Shown piece after piece: positions 9,293-19,498 of a stretch of 64,000 bases of DNA. A program made the translations under genes and the position numbers. Source of the stretch: Evansella tamaricis (GTDB lineage Bacteria > Bacillota > Bacilli > Bacillales > Salisediminibacteriaceae). The DNA lies in contig NZ_JAHQCS010000095.1 in NCBI RefSeq assembly GCF_019042215.1, positions 1 through 64,000 of the forward strand. The letters run 5' to 3'. The notes under the pieces were generated by a model, which saw only the letters and a list, made by a program, of their open reading frames with translations, did not search any database and was not told the DNA's origin. How positions within the stretch are numbered: the first letter of the stretch is position 1; every line of letters starts with the position of its first letter.

Positions 9293-10180
9293 TCAGTTTG
9301 ACCTAGCCCCGACATATTCTGTGATCTCCAGTAATAATGTATGATTTATATCCAATTCATATAAGCATTTTTTAGCTGCTGATAAATGGAATTGTAGTTT
9401 ATCTTTGGCGTTTTCCATTCCTAAGATTCTAGGATACGTACTTTTATCATTTCCCTCATCACTTCCAACCGGTTTACCAATCGTTTCCTCGTCCCCTTCC
9501 ACATCTAGAATGTCATCTTTTATTTGAAACGCTAGTCCCAAATGCTTAGCAAAGGTTCCGAGGGCATGGACTACCTCCTCAGTGGCTTTTCCTAAGATCG
9601 CACCTGATTCCACTGATACTGCAAGTAAATCACCAGTCTTATGATGATGAATTTCCTGTAATTCTTCTACAGATAAAAGTTTACCTTCCCCTTCTAAATC
9701 GGCCACCTGCCCACCAACCATACCTTCTGGACCTGCTGCTTTGGAAATACATTGGATCAGCTTTATTTTAGTAATATCATCCACCGATTTTAGGGAAGAA
9801 ATAATTTGAAAGCTTTGGGTTAAAAGACCATCTCCTGCCAAAATAGCCATAGCCTCACCAAATACTTTGTGATTTGTTGGTAACCCCCGCCTTAAATCAT
9901 CATCATCCATTGCAGGCAAATCGTCGTGGATAAGGGAATAAGTATGAATCATTTCAATAGCACAAGCCACTTCATAACCAAGGTGAAATGGTTTTTGAAA
10001 AGCATGGAGAGTTGCTAAAAGGAGCATTGGTCTTAACCTTTTCCCACCTGCTCTTAAAGAATATTCCATTGCTTTTTTAAGGGAGGATGGTGCTTCCAGG
10101 TTCTCAATAAAATGAGGTAACCTATCGTCTATTTGGCGCTTCTCCTGATCTAAAAACTGTTGTAAGGACAATGTATTCAC
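9293..10180 (-). CDS. ispA: Farnesyl diphosphate synthase (polyprenyl synthetase)
   Basis: IspA elongates DMAPP with IPP to geranyl and farnesyl diphosphate. Both Asp-rich motifs are visible: [17 protein letters not shown] (about 80-97) and [13 protein letters not shown] (about 222-234). GGKRLRPML is the IPP-binding part. Length is 295 aa. The GTG start overlaps the xseB TGA, with GAGGAG about 10 nt upstream. The gene follows xseA-xseB and precedes OLE RNA, oapA and dxs. Confidence 0.96.
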   Translation of the reverse strand: MNTLSLQQFLDQEKRQIDDRLPHFIENLEAPSSLKKAMEYSLRAGGKRLRPMLLLATLHAFQKPFHLGYEVACAIEMIHTYSLIHDDLPAMDDDDLRRGLPTNHKVFGEAMAILAGDGLLTQSFQIISSLKSVDDITKIKLIQCISKAAGPEGMVGGQVADLEGEGKLLSVEELQEIHHHKTGDLLAVSVESGAILGKATEEVVHALGTFAKHLGLAFQIKDDILDVEGDEETIGKPVGSDEGNDKSTYPRILGMENAKDKLQFHLSAAKKCLYELDINHTLLLEITEYVGARSN

Positions 10181-10416
10181 TTCGATTGCTCCTCTACTGT
10201 AAATGGTTTTATCTCTCCATCTTCTGATAGTACCTGTGTCATTTGTTTCTCAACATGCTGCAATCTGTCATGACAGTATTTTGATAATTTCATTCCTTCT
10301 TGAAACATGGTGATAGCCTCTTCTAATGGGACATCCCCTTCTTCTAATTTTCCCACAACTGCTTCTAGTTTTTCCATTGCTTTTTCAAAGGTTAGTTCCG
10401 TCATCTTTTCACTCAT
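10177..10416 (-). CDS. xseB: Exodeoxyribonuclease VII small subunit
   Basis: XseB is the small subunit of ExoVII, which degrades single-stranded DNA into oligonucleotides. The product is a two-helix hairpin: [20 protein letters not shown] followed by [19 protein letters not shown], typical of the family, about 79 aa. It overlaps the xseA end by 8 nt and the ispA start. The ATG at 10416 with GGAG about 11 nt upstream is preferred to a GTG three codons earlier. Confidence 0.95.
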   Translation of the reverse strand: MSEKMTELTFEKAMEKLEAVVGKLEEGDVPLEEAITMFQEGMKLSKYCHDRLQHVEKQMTQVLSEDGEIKPFTVEEQSK

Positions 10417-11782
10417 CCTTATCACTCCAATTTACATTTGGAATTTCCTCATATTTATGTCCTGTTACATCACACATTAAATAACCATCTTGCATACGAA
10501 TTGTAACAGCTTCCTTGTCCTGTACATCAGAAACCTTTTTAACCAATTGATTATTCGGGTTATAAACAAGACTATATCCCCTATCCATCATATTTAACGG
10601 ACTAAGAACTTTCAGTTTTGACAACAAGTGGGAAAACTCCGTTTGTTTATTACCTTTCAACTGGGTCATCGTCTTCATTAATGAGTCAGACATGTTTTTA
10701 TATCTTGTCTTTTCTGATTCCAATTTAACATGAGGATGTACCCGTGAAAGTCGGGTAATTACCTCACGATGCTGATCCTGTTTTCGTTCAATGGCACGGA
10801 CGGTTTCTTTTCGTAATGACTCTACTAATCGATCTAAATCTTGTTCTTTTTGTTCTACTAATTGCTTCGGGTACCGAAACGCATAAGACTTCTGTAAATA
10901 ATTTAGTTTATCTTTGTGAACCTGACAGGAAGCCTGCATTGCCCTCATGATCCGATGTTTCCGTTCTTGTACACCTCTTCGTAATTCTCCAATATCTGGT
11001 ACCGCTAGTTCTGCTGCTGCTGTAGGCGTAGGTGCCCTTAAATCGGCAACAAAATCACTGATGGTTATATCTGTCTCGTGACCAACTGCTGAGATCACAG
11101 GAATAACGGAATGAAAAATTGCCTCTGCCACGATTTGTTCGTTAAACGCCCATAATTCCTCTAGTGAACCTCCACCTCGCCCTACAATTAATACATCGAA
11201 TCCTGCTTCATTTGCCTGTTTGATTGCTCGAGATATGGAAGGTGCCGCTTCAGGTCCCTGTACAAGAACGGGAAGTAAAGTAACTCTAGCAATAGGAAAT
11301 CTCCTCTCAATGGTCGTAATGATATCCCGAACCGCTGCACCAGTGGGTGATGTTATTACTCCAATTGAGTTTGGTATAAGGGGAATCTCTTTCTTGCTTG
11401 TCTCGGAAAAATACCCTGCCATCTCTAGCTTTCTCTTTAACTCTTCATAGGCAAGATAAAGATTACCAATACCATCAGGCTGCATTTCTTTTACATATAT
11501 TTGATATTGGCCATTAGGTTCATAGACTGAGATATCTCCTCTAATAAAGACACTCATACCATTTTCCGGGCGGAATTTTAAATACTTGTTATTTCCGGCA
11601 AACATAACCGCACTGATCCTGGATCGGTCATCCTTTAAAGTGAAATACATATGTCCTCGACTATGATGATTGAAATTGGAAATTTCCGCCCTTAACCAAA
11701 GGTTTTGTAAATAGGAATCATTATTTAAAAGGTGCTTTATTCTCCTGTTTAAATCACTAACAGACATAAAATCTTGATTCAT
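10409..11782 (-). CDS. xseA: Exodeoxyribonuclease VII large subunit
   Basis: XseA is the catalytic large subunit of ExoVII. An N-terminal OB fold (about 5-110, [16 protein letters not shown] and YFTLKD) is followed by the exonuclease domain with [32 protein letters not shown] and SAVGHETD, then a coiled-coil region. Length is 457 aa (448 in B. subtilis). It starts 12 nt after folD, with AAGGGG upstream, and overlaps xseB. Confidence 0.96.
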   Translation of the reverse strand: MNQDFMSVSDLNRRIKHLLNNDSYLQNLWLRAEISNFNHHSRGHMYFTLKDDRSRISAVMFAGNNKYLKFRPENGMSVFIRGDISVYEPNGQYQIYVKEMQPDGIGNLYLAYEELKRKLEMAGYFSETSKKEIPLIPNSIGVITSPTGAAVRDIITTIERRFPIARVTLLPVLVQGPEAAPSISRAIKQANEAGFDVLIVGRGGGSLEELWAFNEQIVAEAIFHSVIPVISAVGHETDITISDFVADLRAPTPTAAAELAVPDIGELRRGVQERKHRIMRAMQASCQVHKDKLNYLQKSYAFRYPKQLVEQKEQDLDRLVESLRKETVRAIERKQDQHREVITRLSRVHPHVKLESEKTRYKNMSDSLMKTMTQLKGNKQTEFSHLLSKLKVLSPLNMMDRGYSLVYNPNNQLVKKVSDVQDKEAVTIRMQDGYLMCDVTGHKYEEIPNVNWSDKDE

Positions 11783-11794
11783 ATGGAAAACCCC

Positions 11795-12646
11795 TTATTT
11801 TAACGAACGTTTGGCAGAAATAATCGTATTATGTAGCAGCATGGTTATTGTCATCGGACCCACTCCCCCAGGGACAGGTGTAATATAAGATGCCACATCT
11901 TTCGCCTGTTCGAAATCTACATCTCCAACTAGCTTACCTTCATCATTTCGATTAACACCCACATCAATCACAACAGCCCCATCTTTTATGTATTCAGCAT
12001 TAAGAAAATGGGCCTTTCCCACTGCCACTACTAAAATATCTGCATTTAAGGTATATTCTTTCATATTTTTCGTTCTAGAATGACAATAGGTTACTGTGGC
12101 ATTTTCATTTAAGAGAAGTTGTCCAACTGGTTTGCCCACAATATTGCTTCTTCCAACGACGACCACGTGTTTACCCTCTATGGAAATATTCTTTGATTTA
12201 ATCATTTCAACAATACCGTATGGGGTACAAGGGAGAAAAGCTTCCTGACCAGTCATCATCCTTCCGATATTGATGGGATGAAACCCATCCACATCTTTCT
12301 TTGGATCAATAGCTTCAATTACCGCTTCTTCTGAGATATGATCTGGCAATGGAAGTTGAACGAGGATTCCATGAATATGTTCCGCATTATTCAGTGCATT
12401 AATTTTTAATAACAACTCTTCTTCCGATGTTGTAACCGGTAAGGTGTCAAGTTCTGAATGTATCCCTATCTCGTGACAAGATTTCTGTTTTGAACGTACA
12501 TAAGATTGGGATGCTGGATCATCTCCAATTAATATAACAGCTAATCCAGGTGTAACTCCCTTTGCTTTTAATTCATCCACTTCTACTTTCATTTGCTCTC
12601 TTTTTTCTTTGGCCAATTCTTTTCCTGAGATAATTATTGCTGACAC
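11795..12646 (-). CDS. folD: Methylenetetrahydrofolate dehydrogenase / cyclohydrolase
   Basis: FolD interconverts 5,10-methylene-THF, 5,10-methenyl-THF and 10-formyl-THF using NADP. The sequence shows the catalytic-region motif [15 protein letters not shown] (about 49-63), [21 protein letters not shown], the nucleotide-binding [17 protein letters not shown] and [10 protein letters not shown]. Length is 283 aa, full. The GTG start has AAGGGGGAA upstream. It is the one-carbon partner of gcvT and 5-FCL elsewhere in this window. Confidence 0.97.
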   Translation of the reverse strand: MSAIIISGKELAKEKREQMKVEVDELKAKGVTPGLAVILIGDDPASQSYVRSKQKSCHEIGIHSELDTLPVTTSEEELLLKINALNNAEHIHGILVQLPLPDHISEEAVIEAIDPKKDVDGFHPINIGRMMTGQEAFLPCTPYGIVEMIKSKNISIEGKHVVVVGRSNIVGKPVGQLLLNENATVTYCHSRTKNMKEYTLNADILVVAVGKAHFLNAEYIKDGAVVIDVGVNRNDEGKLVGDVDFEQAKDVASYITPVPGGVGPMTITMLLHNTIISAKRSLK

Positions 12647-12687
12647 GAGTATTCCCCCTTAACGTTTTCGTCTCTATCAAATAAACT

Positions 12688-13089
12688 TCATTTCGTTTCT
12701 AAAATTTTTGCTATTTTGGATAAGACACCATTAACAAATTTACCTGGTTCCTCTTCTCCTGTGAACCCTTTGGCAAGGTCAATGGCTTCATTAATAGAAA
12801 CATTTACAGGTATATCATCCAGCCAATTCATTTCATACGTTGACATTCTTAAAATAGCCCTGTCCACCCTTGAGATTCTCGAAATGGCCCAATGTTCTAG
12901 TGCCTGTTTTAACAATTCATCTATTTCTGTTATATGCTCCAATGTCCCATGAACTAATTGAGAGAGAAATTCCGTTTTCTGTTCCCCTTCTTCTAAAACC
13001 GTTTCTATTGCCTCATCTGGATCTACTGCTGTCATCTCCACTTGATAAAGAGATTGAACTGCTTTTATTCGTGCAACTCGTCGATTCAT
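12688..13089 (-). CDS. nusB: Transcription antitermination protein NusB
   Basis: NusB, with NusE (S10), binds boxA RNA to support rRNA antitermination. It is an all-helical protein of 133 aa with the family signatures RRVARIKAVQSLYQ (N-terminal), WAISRISRVDRAILRMSTYE and PVNVSINEAIDLAKGFTGEE. ATG at 13089 is used, with AAAGGAG 10 nt upstream; a TTG one codon earlier is less likely. Downstream of yqhY and upstream of folD, the standard order. Confidence 0.95.
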   Translation of the reverse strand: MNRRVARIKAVQSLYQVEMTAVDPDEAIETVLEEGEQKTEFLSQLVHGTLEHITEIDELLKQALEHWAISRISRVDRAILRMSTYEMNWLDDIPVNVSINEAIDLAKGFTGEEEPGKFVNGVLSKIAKILETK

Positions 13090-13183
13090 CAATAAACGTC
13101 TCCTTTGACTACTTTACTATCTATTGTTTCCATACATTGTTGATGATAGCACAACTTTTCAATGGTTTACAAAAACAAATATG

Positions 13184-13210
13184 AAAAAAGCCAAAGGAAA
13201 TCCTTTGGCT
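13184..13210 (-). terminator. Terminator after yqhY
   Basis: A 10-bp perfect stem AGCCAAAGGA/TCCTTTGGCT with a 2-nt gap, followed by six T on the minus strand. It overlaps the yqhY stop and separates accBC-yqhY from nusB. Confidence 0.8.
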
Positions 13211-13625
13211 AAGCACCTTGCTCTTTCTTCGATTGTTCTGGGTCATTTTTTTGTTCTAACTGAACCCCAACAACATGTACATTCACCTGAGTTAATTGAA
13301 TGGCAGTCATATTGTTTAAAGTCTGAAAAATATTTTCCTGTATTTTTTTACAAACATCAGGTATAGAAACTCCGTAATTCGTAACAACATAAGCATCTAC
13401 TACAATTCCATCTTCGGTCAACTCCACTTTAACACCTTTACCATGTAGACTTTTTCTGCCAAGGCGCTCAGCTACTCCAGAGGCGAAATTCCCTCTCATC
13501 GTACCTACGCCATCCACTTCAGAAGCTGCTAACCCTGCTATAACTTCGATAACTTCCGGTGATATTTCTACTTTTCCCAGTTCTTCCTTATCGTCAGCCA
13601 TATGAATTAAATGATTTTCTTTCAT
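13209..13625 (-). CDS. yqhY: Asp23/Gls24 family envelope-stress-response protein YqhY
   Basis: This Asp23 family protein sits next to accBC throughout Bacilli; in B. subtilis its loss selects suppressors in acetyl-CoA carboxylase genes. The core is visible as GKVEISPEVIEVIAGLAASE, VDGVGTMRG and VELTEDGIVVDAYVVTNYG, followed by a charged tail rich in Gln, Glu and Lys. Length is 138 aa. The ATG has AAAGGAGGAG upstream. Exact biochemical role is unknown. Confidence 0.9.
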   Translation of the reverse strand: MKENHLIHMADDKEELGKVEISPEVIEVIAGLAASEVDGVGTMRGNFASGVAERLGRKSLHGKGVKVELTEDGIVVDAYVVTNYGVSIPDVCKKIQENIFQTLNNMTAIQLTQVNVHVVGVQLEQKNDPEQSKKEQGA

Positions 13626-13649
13626 GGTGTTCTCCTCCTTTTTAGAAGA

Positions 13650-15011
13650 TCAATCCTCATTATCAGGCTTTAAAGGGTATTGTTCCAAAAATTTCGTATT
13701 AAAATCACCACTGACAAATACTTCATGATCAAACAACCGCATGTGGAATGGAATCGTTGTTTCCACACCTTCGATGACAAACTCTCCTAAAGCACGTTTC
13801 ATCTTTGCAATTGCTTCATCCCTTGTTTCTCCATAGGTAATTAACTTTGCAACCATAGAATCATAGTATGGAGAAATAACATAACCTGGAAATACGGCAC
13901 TGTCTACCCGCACACCAAATCCGCCTGGTGGTAAGTACATTTCAACCCTTCCAGGAGAAGGCATAAAATTTTTGTCAGGGTTTTCTGCATTTATACGACA
14001 TTCAATGGACCATCCTTTAAAAGTAACTTCCTCTTGAGTATAGGAAAGCTTTTGTCCAGACGCAACTAAAATCTGCTCTTTTATTAAATCTATTCCTGTT
14101 ACCATTTCTGTTACAGGGTGCTCCACTTGAATTCTCGTATTCATTTCCATGAAATAAAACGTATTATTCCGATGATCAAATATAAATTCAATCGTACCTG
14201 CACCAACATAATCAACCGCTTCTGCCGCTCGCACTGCCGCTTCTCCCATGGCTTGGCGCGTCTTCTCATCTAACGCTGGGGATGGGGTTTCTTCTACTAA
14301 CTTTTGCAATCTCCGCTGAATGGTACAATCCCTTTCACCAAGATGAATGACATTGCCGTGTGTGTCTGCCAGGACCTGTATTTCCACGTGACGGAAATCC
14401 TCAATATATTTTTCGAGATACACTCCAGCATTTCCAAAGTTAGCTTTTGCTTCTTTCTGTGTAACGGAGATTCCTTTTCTCAGTTCCGCCTCATTTAACG
14501 CCACCCGAATTCCTTTTCCACCACCGCCAGCAGTTGCTTTAATAATGACTGGATATCCTATATCTTGTGCAATTCGTACTCCTTCTTCCACAGAATCAAT
14601 AATACCTTCTGATCCTGGAACGACTGGAACACCTGCTTTTTTCATCGTCGTTCTTGCAACGTCTTTCGTCCCCATTTGGTTGATAGCATCTGGTCCAGGC
14701 CCGATAAACGTTATATTGCATGCGGCACAGATCTCTGCAAAGTCCGCATTTTCTGCCAGGAATCCATAGCCTGGGTGAATGGCATCCACTTCCGTTAACG
14801 TTGCAACACTCATAATGTTTGTGAAGTTTAAATAGCTGTCAGTGGAGGACGTCGGCCCTATACAATATGCTTCATCTGCTAAACGAACATGTAACGCATC
14901 ACTATCTGCCGTAGAAAAAACGGCTACTGTTTCAATATCTAGTTCTTTACAAGCTCTAATAATTCGAACAGCAATTTCTCCTCTGTTCGCAATAAGTACT
15001 TTTTTAATCAT
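13650..15011 (-). CDS. accC: Acetyl-CoA carboxylase, biotin carboxylase subunit
   Basis: AccC carboxylates the biotin of AccB using ATP and bicarbonate, in the first committed step of fatty-acid synthesis. The N-terminal preATP-grasp domain ([18 protein letters not shown]), the ATP-grasp Gly loop [14 protein letters not shown] and the active-site segment [16 protein letters not shown] are clear. Length is 453 aa (450 in B. subtilis). ATG start with TAGGGGATG upstream, 11 nt after the accB stop. Confidence 0.97.
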   Translation of the reverse strand: MIKKVLIANRGEIAVRIIRACKELDIETVAVFSTADSDALHVRLADEAYCIGPTSSTDSYLNFTNIMSVATLTEVDAIHPGYGFLAENADFAEICAACNITFIGPGPDAINQMGTKDVARTTMKKAGVPVVPGSEGIIDSVEEGVRIAQDIGYPVIIKATAGGGGKGIRVALNEAELRKGISVTQKEAKANFGNAGVYLEKYIEDFRHVEIQVLADTHGNVIHLGERDCTIQRRLQKLVEETPSPALDEKTRQAMGEAAVRAAEAVDYVGAGTIEFIFDHRNNTFYFMEMNTRIQVEHPVTEMVTGIDLIKEQILVASGQKLSYTQEEVTFKGWSIECRINAENPDKNFMPSPGRVEMYLPPGGFGVRVDSAVFPGYVISPYYDSMVAKLITYGETRDEAIAKMKRALGEFVIEGVETTIPFHMRLFDHEVFVSGDFNTKFLEQYPLKPDNED

Positions 15012-15022
15012 TTTTTCATCCC

Positions 15023-15535
15023 CTACTCAGGCTTGACCAAGAATAGTTCTTGACCATATTCCACCAACTGGCCATTTTCTACTAAAATTTCAACGACTTC
15101 ACCTTTGACTTCGGCTTCAATTTCATTCATTAATTTCATCGCTTCCACAATACAAACGATCGAATCGTTTGCCACCTTGTCACCTAATTTCACATAAGGA
15201 TCTGAATCAGGAGATGGGGCAGCATAAAACGTTCCAACCATTGGAGAAGTAATCGTATGAACATTGCCTCGAACTTCCGATGATGAGATATTGCCCTCTT
15301 GACCTGAACCTTCTGTCACAGTATTTACTGCCTTTGGTTGTGTATTTGTTACTTCTGTTACAACAGGGGCAGATACTTGCTGTGGAGAATACTGTTCCCT
15401 TACCGCAGGTCCTTGTACTGTTTCTACTTGTTTTCTCATTGTAATTTTAGAACCATTTTGTTCATACTTAAATTCGTTAATAGTGGAATCATCAATCAAT
15501 TTAATTAATTCTCTAATTTCTTGAATCTTTAACAT
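15023..15535 (-). CDS. accB: Acetyl-CoA carboxylase biotin carboxyl carrier protein
   Basis: AccB carries biotin between AccC and the carboxyltransferase. The C-terminal lipoyl/biotinyl domain (about 90-169) holds the biotinylation site [15 protein letters not shown], modified Lys about residue 134. A variable Pro/Gln/Thr-rich linker precedes it. The ATG at 15535 (MLKIQEIRE) is chosen because TTAGGAG lies just upstream and it fits other AccB proteins; earlier in-frame Met codons would add a non-family extension. 170 aa. Confidence 0.95.
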   Translation of the reverse strand: MLKIQEIRELIKLIDDSTINEFKYEQNGSKITMRKQVETVQGPAVREQYSPQQVSAPVVTEVTNTQPKAVNTVTEGSGQEGNISSSEVRGNVHTITSPMVGTFYAAPSPDSDPYVKLGDKVANDSIVCIVEAMKLMNEIEAEVKGEVVEILVENGQLVEYGQELFLVKPE

Positions 15536-15870
15536 TTTAGTCACTCCTAACATGATAATAGGCTTTATCATATTTTTAATACTCATAAAAGTTAATTTAT
15601 TTTTAGCATGTATTATGAGTTAGTCCTAAAAAATATGCTACATCAATTTCCCCAAAATGAAAACCTTTTTTTATTTTCCTTCGAAAGAATCTATCTACTA
15701 TTTTCTACATTTTTTCAAGACCTAATCATTTTAAACTTGAAATTATTTCAATTATCTATTAATGGATTGGGAAATTAGGGGAATTTATAAACAACAAAAA
15801 GGTAACACAAATACCTTTTGCATTACCTTTCATCTCTTCTAATCATATTGCCTAGGATGTTTCCTTCTTC
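15536..15870. other. Intergenic region upstream of accB, with a weak hairpin
   Basis: This AT-rich gap holds the accB leader and promoter region. No convincing -35/-10 pair or FapR box was found. Near its right end, AAAGGTAA (15798-15805) and TTACCTTT (15823-15830) can pair and are followed by T residues on the minus strand, which may terminate the small gene at 15871. Confidence 0.4.
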
Positions 15871-16200
15871 TTAATCTGTTACAATTTCGTTTTTATACTC
15901 TCTGAAAACAGGTATGTCCGATAAATTATCTGGTATTTTTCCCTTTTCCAGCAGAATAATTTTAACGATGTTTTTATTTCTAGCCATATGAAATTTATCA
16001 CCATACTCATTTTCTTGCGTAAACCTCTTTAAGTTTTGATAATCCTCTTCCTGAATGGAAATTGGGTCATTATCTCCAGCACCCTCTTGACTTTGCTCAT
16101 AACCAACTTCAAATTCCACAATTTGAATCTTGTCATTTTTCATGTTTCTCGTTTGTTCAAGGACCGCTTTTGCTCCTTCAGTCAGATCCGACCATTCCAT
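15871..16200 (-). CDS. Small hypothetical acidic protein
   Basis: A 109-aa product not recognised by family. It has no signal peptide or membrane segment, and looks soluble and acidic in the middle (GAGDNDPISIQEEDYQN). The ATG is preceded by GGGAGAGATG. It is flanked by terminators on both sides (16318-16348 and near 15800), so it is a single-gene unit inserted between spoIIIAH and accB, which are adjacent in B. subtilis. Confidence 0.7.
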   Translation of the reverse strand: MEWSDLTEGAKAVLEQTRNMKNDKIQIVEFEVGYEQSQEGAGDNDPISIQEEDYQNLKRFTQENEYGDKFHMARNKNIVKIILLEKGKIPDNLSDIPVFREYKNEIVTD

Positions 16201-16317
16201 GAGTCATCTCTCCCTTATCTACCTGTATGTAACCTGTAATACTACTTTTAAGGTTTTCTGTTCCAATTGCGTATTATACCACCAAAAGAGAAGAAAATCA
16301 TGTATTTGAATTTATAT

Positions 16318-16348
16318 TAAAAAAACGCCCCATTTGAACAGGGCGTTT
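16318..16348 (-). terminator. Terminator of the spoIIIA operon
   Basis: AAACGCCC (16323-16330) pairs with GGGCGTTT (16341-16348) and is followed by a run of T on the minus strand, just after spoIIIAH. Confidence 0.85.
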
Positions 16349-16376
16349 CTCGTATTGTATATTTTATCATCATTAT

Positions 16377-16976
16377 TTAATTTCCAGGCTGAAATCCTAC
16401 CCTTACTCGACGGTCTCCGAGGTGGTCATAGGCTAATGACATAATTTCAACTGTTTGCTCCCTGGAAAGCTCGTCTGCTTTTACGTAAATTTTAACATCC
16501 GATTCATCAGCAATAACTAAAGCATCTTCATATCCCTTTGACCGGAGAACTGTTTCTATCATTTCTTCCTTCTGGGCTAATGTTTCTAAAACGGAATATT
16601 GATCAAAAGCCTGGCTTTGAAGTTCCGGGTTTGATTCTGATGATGCAATAACATCCACAATTCCTTCCCTCATACGACCACGGGAATCTTGCCTTTGCAG
16701 GCGGATTTGAGTAAACATTTCATCAACACTTAACTGGGTCAAAGATCCATCTCCGAGAACATCTTCCACATCATCCAATTCAATAAATGTCACGTCCTCA
16801 CTGTCAAACCAATCTTCTAACTCTTCTAAATCACCTTGCTGTTCTTCCGTTTCTTCCATCTCACCGTCAAGTGCATGCTGATTATCAATTCGATCCATTG
16901 AAATGTAATAAACTGAAAGCACAACAATTAAACTAAGCATTGTTAATAACCAAACTGTTTGTCTTTTAAGTACCAT
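16377..16976 (-). CDS. spoIIIAH: Stage III sporulation protein AH
   Basis: SpoIIIAH sits in the mother-cell membrane and binds forespore SpoIIQ, forming the channel that joins the two cells. One N-terminal membrane helix (about 8-26, WLLTMLSLIVVLSVYYI) is followed by an acidic linker and a C-terminal YscJ/FliF-like ring-building domain (IETVLRSKGYEDALVI, VRVGFQPGN). 199 aa. The ATG abuts the spoIIIAG stop, with AGAGGAGG as ribosome binding site. Last gene of spoIIIA. Confidence 0.95.
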   Translation of the reverse strand: MVLKRQTVWLLTMLSLIVVLSVYYISMDRIDNQHALDGEMEETEEQQGDLEELEDWFDSEDVTFIELDDVEDVLGDGSLTQLSVDEMFTQIRLQRQDSRGRMREGIVDVIASSESNPELQSQAFDQYSVLETLAQKEEMIETVLRSKGYEDALVIADESDVKIYVKADELSREQTVEIMSLAYDHLGDRRVRVGFQPGN

Positions 16977-17639
16977 TTACGATTCCTCCTCTGTTTTCTT
17001 TGGCAGTACAGACACTCGATGCGAAGGTACATCCAAATACCTGCTCACCGCTTCCACAACCCATGATTTCACTTGTATATTATCTACACCCTTAGCGACA
17101 ACAGAAACACCTCTGACATCTGGCTTTTCTGTTTTTATGATAAGAGGTTCTTCCTTGTCACCACTACGGATGATTACTACCTCTTCATCCTTTGTCCTAT
17201 CTTCGACCTCCCTTGTCCCCCCTTCACGGTCCGTCTCATTTGTATATTGTTCCCTTATACTCTGATTACTCTTATATACTGTCTTTTCAGTTTCCGCCAA
17301 GTTAACAGCAACTTCAACATCAGAAACCCCTACCACGGTTTCTAGTAATCTTTTTAGTTGAGATTCATAGTAGGTTTCATAGTCTGACATACTGTTTAAT
17401 TCTTTGGGCTGATTATCTGATTTAAATACTTCTTCGGAGGAAGCTTCATCATTCACCTCTTGTTGAACTGCTGGTACTGAAGAAGGACCATCTCCACCTG
17501 TAAATTGTGAACCGATTATCATGAACATAACACCAAGTAATAGTAGAATTGCCACGTATTTTATGTTCAATTTTTTAGTTGACCCTTTTAAATTAAATGC
17601 ATGGAACAATTGATTATTCCCTTGTTTATTTTCACCCAC
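16977..17639 (-). CDS. spoIIIAG: Stage III sporulation protein AG
   Basis: SpoIIIAG forms a large ring in the SpoIIIA-SpoIIQ channel. One membrane helix (about 28-46) precedes a disordered acidic linker and a ring-building domain with VVGVSDVEVAVNLAETEKTV and a C-terminal VRGVSVVAKGVDNIQVK. 220 aa. GTG start directly behind GGAGGGGAGG at the spoIIIAF end. Confidence 0.95.
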   Translation of the reverse strand: MGENKQGNNQLFHAFNLKGSTKKLNIKYVAILLLLGVMFMIIGSQFTGGDGPSSVPAVQQEVNDEASSEEVFKSDNQPKELNSMSDYETYYESQLKRLLETVVGVSDVEVAVNLAETEKTVYKSNQSIREQYTNETDREGGTREVEDRTKDEEVVIIRSGDKEEPLIIKTEKPDVRGVSVVAKGVDNIQVKSWVVEAVSRYLDVPSHRVSVLPKKTEEES

Positions 17640-17640
17640 T

Positions 17641-18282
17641 TCATGCCTCCCCTCCTTTCATCTCTACATGTAGTATTTCCTTTGGGATTGCCCAGTGTTC
17701 TGATAAAAACGAGGTGATTTCTTCATGGGATTCGCTATCCTTATCTTCGTTAGAAGCTTCCCTTTCAATTTTCACCGGCTCAATCGAAACGATGCCCACT
17801 TCATCTTCTTGTTTTTCTTCCCCTTCGGGATGTAACTTTACATAAACAGCCGAAAGGTATTCTAGAGGGTTTTCTAGCACTTGCTCAAAGTTATCCATTG
17901 ATTCAAATGTAATTATCACGTCTGATAGCACCACCTCAAAACGTTCCATTAATTCAACAGAAGCTTGTTCCTTTAATTGGACAGCCACTTGTTCTGAAGT
18001 ATATGCAAGATATTCCTGTTCTATATCCATTTTCTTTGATTCCATTGCAGCTGTTTCCTCTATTGATGTATCATCTGTCCAATTTGATATTTCCGCCAGC
18101 CATTCTTCTGGATCTTCCTGAAAGATAGACAAAAGGGGCTGAAGCATTACCATCAGTAACATCAAACCGACAACTAACTTAACATAACGCTGCATTTTCG
18201 AATTTGGTAAGAGAAGTTCTAAAATCGATGCAAATAAGATTAGTAAAATAATATTTGTGATCCAAGCGGTAATTACTCCCAA
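17641..18282 (-). CDS. spoIIIAF: Stage III sporulation protein AF
   Basis: SpoIIIAF has two N-terminal membrane helices (about 4-22 and 35-52, including KLVVGLMLLMVMLQPLL) and a soluble C-terminal domain with a ring-building-like fold (VQLKEQASVELMERFEVVLSD). 213 aa. The start is TTG at 18282 with AAAGGGGGAG upstream. It is required for the channel and for sigma-G activity. Position in the operon is conserved. Confidence 0.92.
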   Translation of the reverse strand: MGVITAWITNIILLILFASILELLLPNSKMQRYVKLVVGLMLLMVMLQPLLSIFQEDPEEWLAEISNWTDDTSIEETAAMESKKMDIEQEYLAYTSEQVAVQLKEQASVELMERFEVVLSDVIITFESMDNFEQVLENPLEYLSAVYVKLHPEGEEKQEDEVGIVSIEPVKIEREASNEDKDSESHEEITSFLSEHWAIPKEILHVEMKGGEA

Positions 18283-18307
18283 AGCAATCTCCCCCTTTCC
18301 ATTTAAT

Positions 18308-19483
18308 CTATCTCATCATTAAGGATAGATTTCCAGAGATGACTATTATTGTGATGGATAAGAAAAACATAAGTGACACCGCTGCTAGTGCCCCAAATAT
18401 AAAAAGCATGGATTTCCCGATAATTGATAGGCACTGAACAATGGGACCCCCTCCAAGTGGCTGTAAAATTGCAGCTGTAAAACTGTAAATAATGGCAAGG
18501 GATAATACTTTTAATGCCGGAAAGACACAAACAAGAAGTAAAATGACCAGACCAACAACTCCCACTGTATTTTTCACCAAAAGGGATGCACCCATGACGG
18601 TATCCGCTGCATCTGTAAACATTCTTCCAACTACAGGGATAAAGTTCCCTGTTACAAATTTCGCAGTTTTAATTGCAATTCCATCAGCGACTGCAGCAGT
18701 TGCCCCTTGAACGGATAATACACCTAAGAACACTGTCAGAAAGATTCCTAAGCTGCCGACAGCAATGTTTCGGATAAAGGTAGCCAACTTGGTTACTTTA
18801 TAATGATCGCTCATAGTACTAACTATAAACAGAAGGGTAGATAATAGAAGTAATGGTAGTACTACATACTGAACAAAAACACCACTAGTATGGACGAGAA
18901 ACATGATTATAGGATGAAAAAGGGCAACTGACGTGACACTCCCTGTAGTAGCCATTAATACTAGTAATAGAGGAACAAGGGAAATCATAAAATTACTCAT
19001 TATTTCAATCGTCTGCTGTGTAAACTGAATCGCTATATGAAAACTATTTAATGCAATAATCAGGAGTACCATATACGTGATGGCATAGGCGACTTTACTA
19101 ATGGCATGTTTTTCAAACGCCTGCTGCAATTGGCCAAGAATCATACTAAACACAGCTAATAAGACGAGAGTTCCAAGTAATTTCCCATTTGCAAATATTT
19201 CATGAAACAGAAACTTTAAAAAACCACCGATCCATTCTCCAGGGGAAAATTGCTTGTCACCACGGACAAACTCCATAAAACTTCCCCTTTGGCTTTCGGG
19301 GAGGTAGCCACCATATTGATGTAAAACATCCTCCCAAAATTCACCAATCTCCTCTAGTCCAAGTCGTTCTATTTGATTATCAAAAAGCTCGTCCTGATTT
19401 GAAGTTACCCCCTCTTCTCCAAATACAGGCTGCGGCAGGAGGAAAAAGACTATTACTCCAATGAAAATGTACAACTTCTTCAT
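18308..19483 (-). CDS. spoIIIAE: Stage III sporulation protein AE
   Basis: SpoIIIAE is a polytopic mother-cell membrane protein of the spoIIIA channel. An N-terminal signal-like segment (KKLYIFIGVIVFFLLPQP) precedes an extracytoplasmic part and about seven or eight hydrophobic helices. The ATG at 19483 is chosen because GGGAGGAG lies 5-6 nt upstream and it starts the signal segment (391 aa). The C-terminal half is highly hydrophobic and Gly-rich, as in homologues. Confidence 0.95.
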   Translation of the reverse strand: MKKLYIFIGVIVFFLLPQPVFGEEGVTSNQDELFDNQIERLGLEEIGEFWEDVLHQYGGYLPESQRGSFMEFVRGDKQFSPGEWIGGFLKFLFHEIFANGKLLGTLVLLAVFSMILGQLQQAFEKHAISKVAYAITYMVLLIIALNSFHIAIQFTQQTIEIMSNFMISLVPLLLVLMATTGSVTSVALFHPIIMFLVHTSGVFVQYVVLPLLLLSTLLFIVSTMSDHYKVTKLATFIRNIAVGSLGIFLTVFLGVLSVQGATAAVADGIAIKTAKFVTGNFIPVVGRMFTDAADTVMGASLLVKNTVGVVGLVILLLVCVFPALKVLSLAIIYSFTAAILQPLGGGPIVQCLSIIGKSMLFIFGALAAVSLMFFLSITIIVISGNLSLMMR

Positions 19484-19498
19484 TTTTTCTCCTCCCAA

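Noticed and set aside
15587-15720. FapR box upstream of accB
   Set aside because: TTAGTCCTAA-like text is too far from the full FapR consensus, and accBC is not a known FapR target in B. subtilis.
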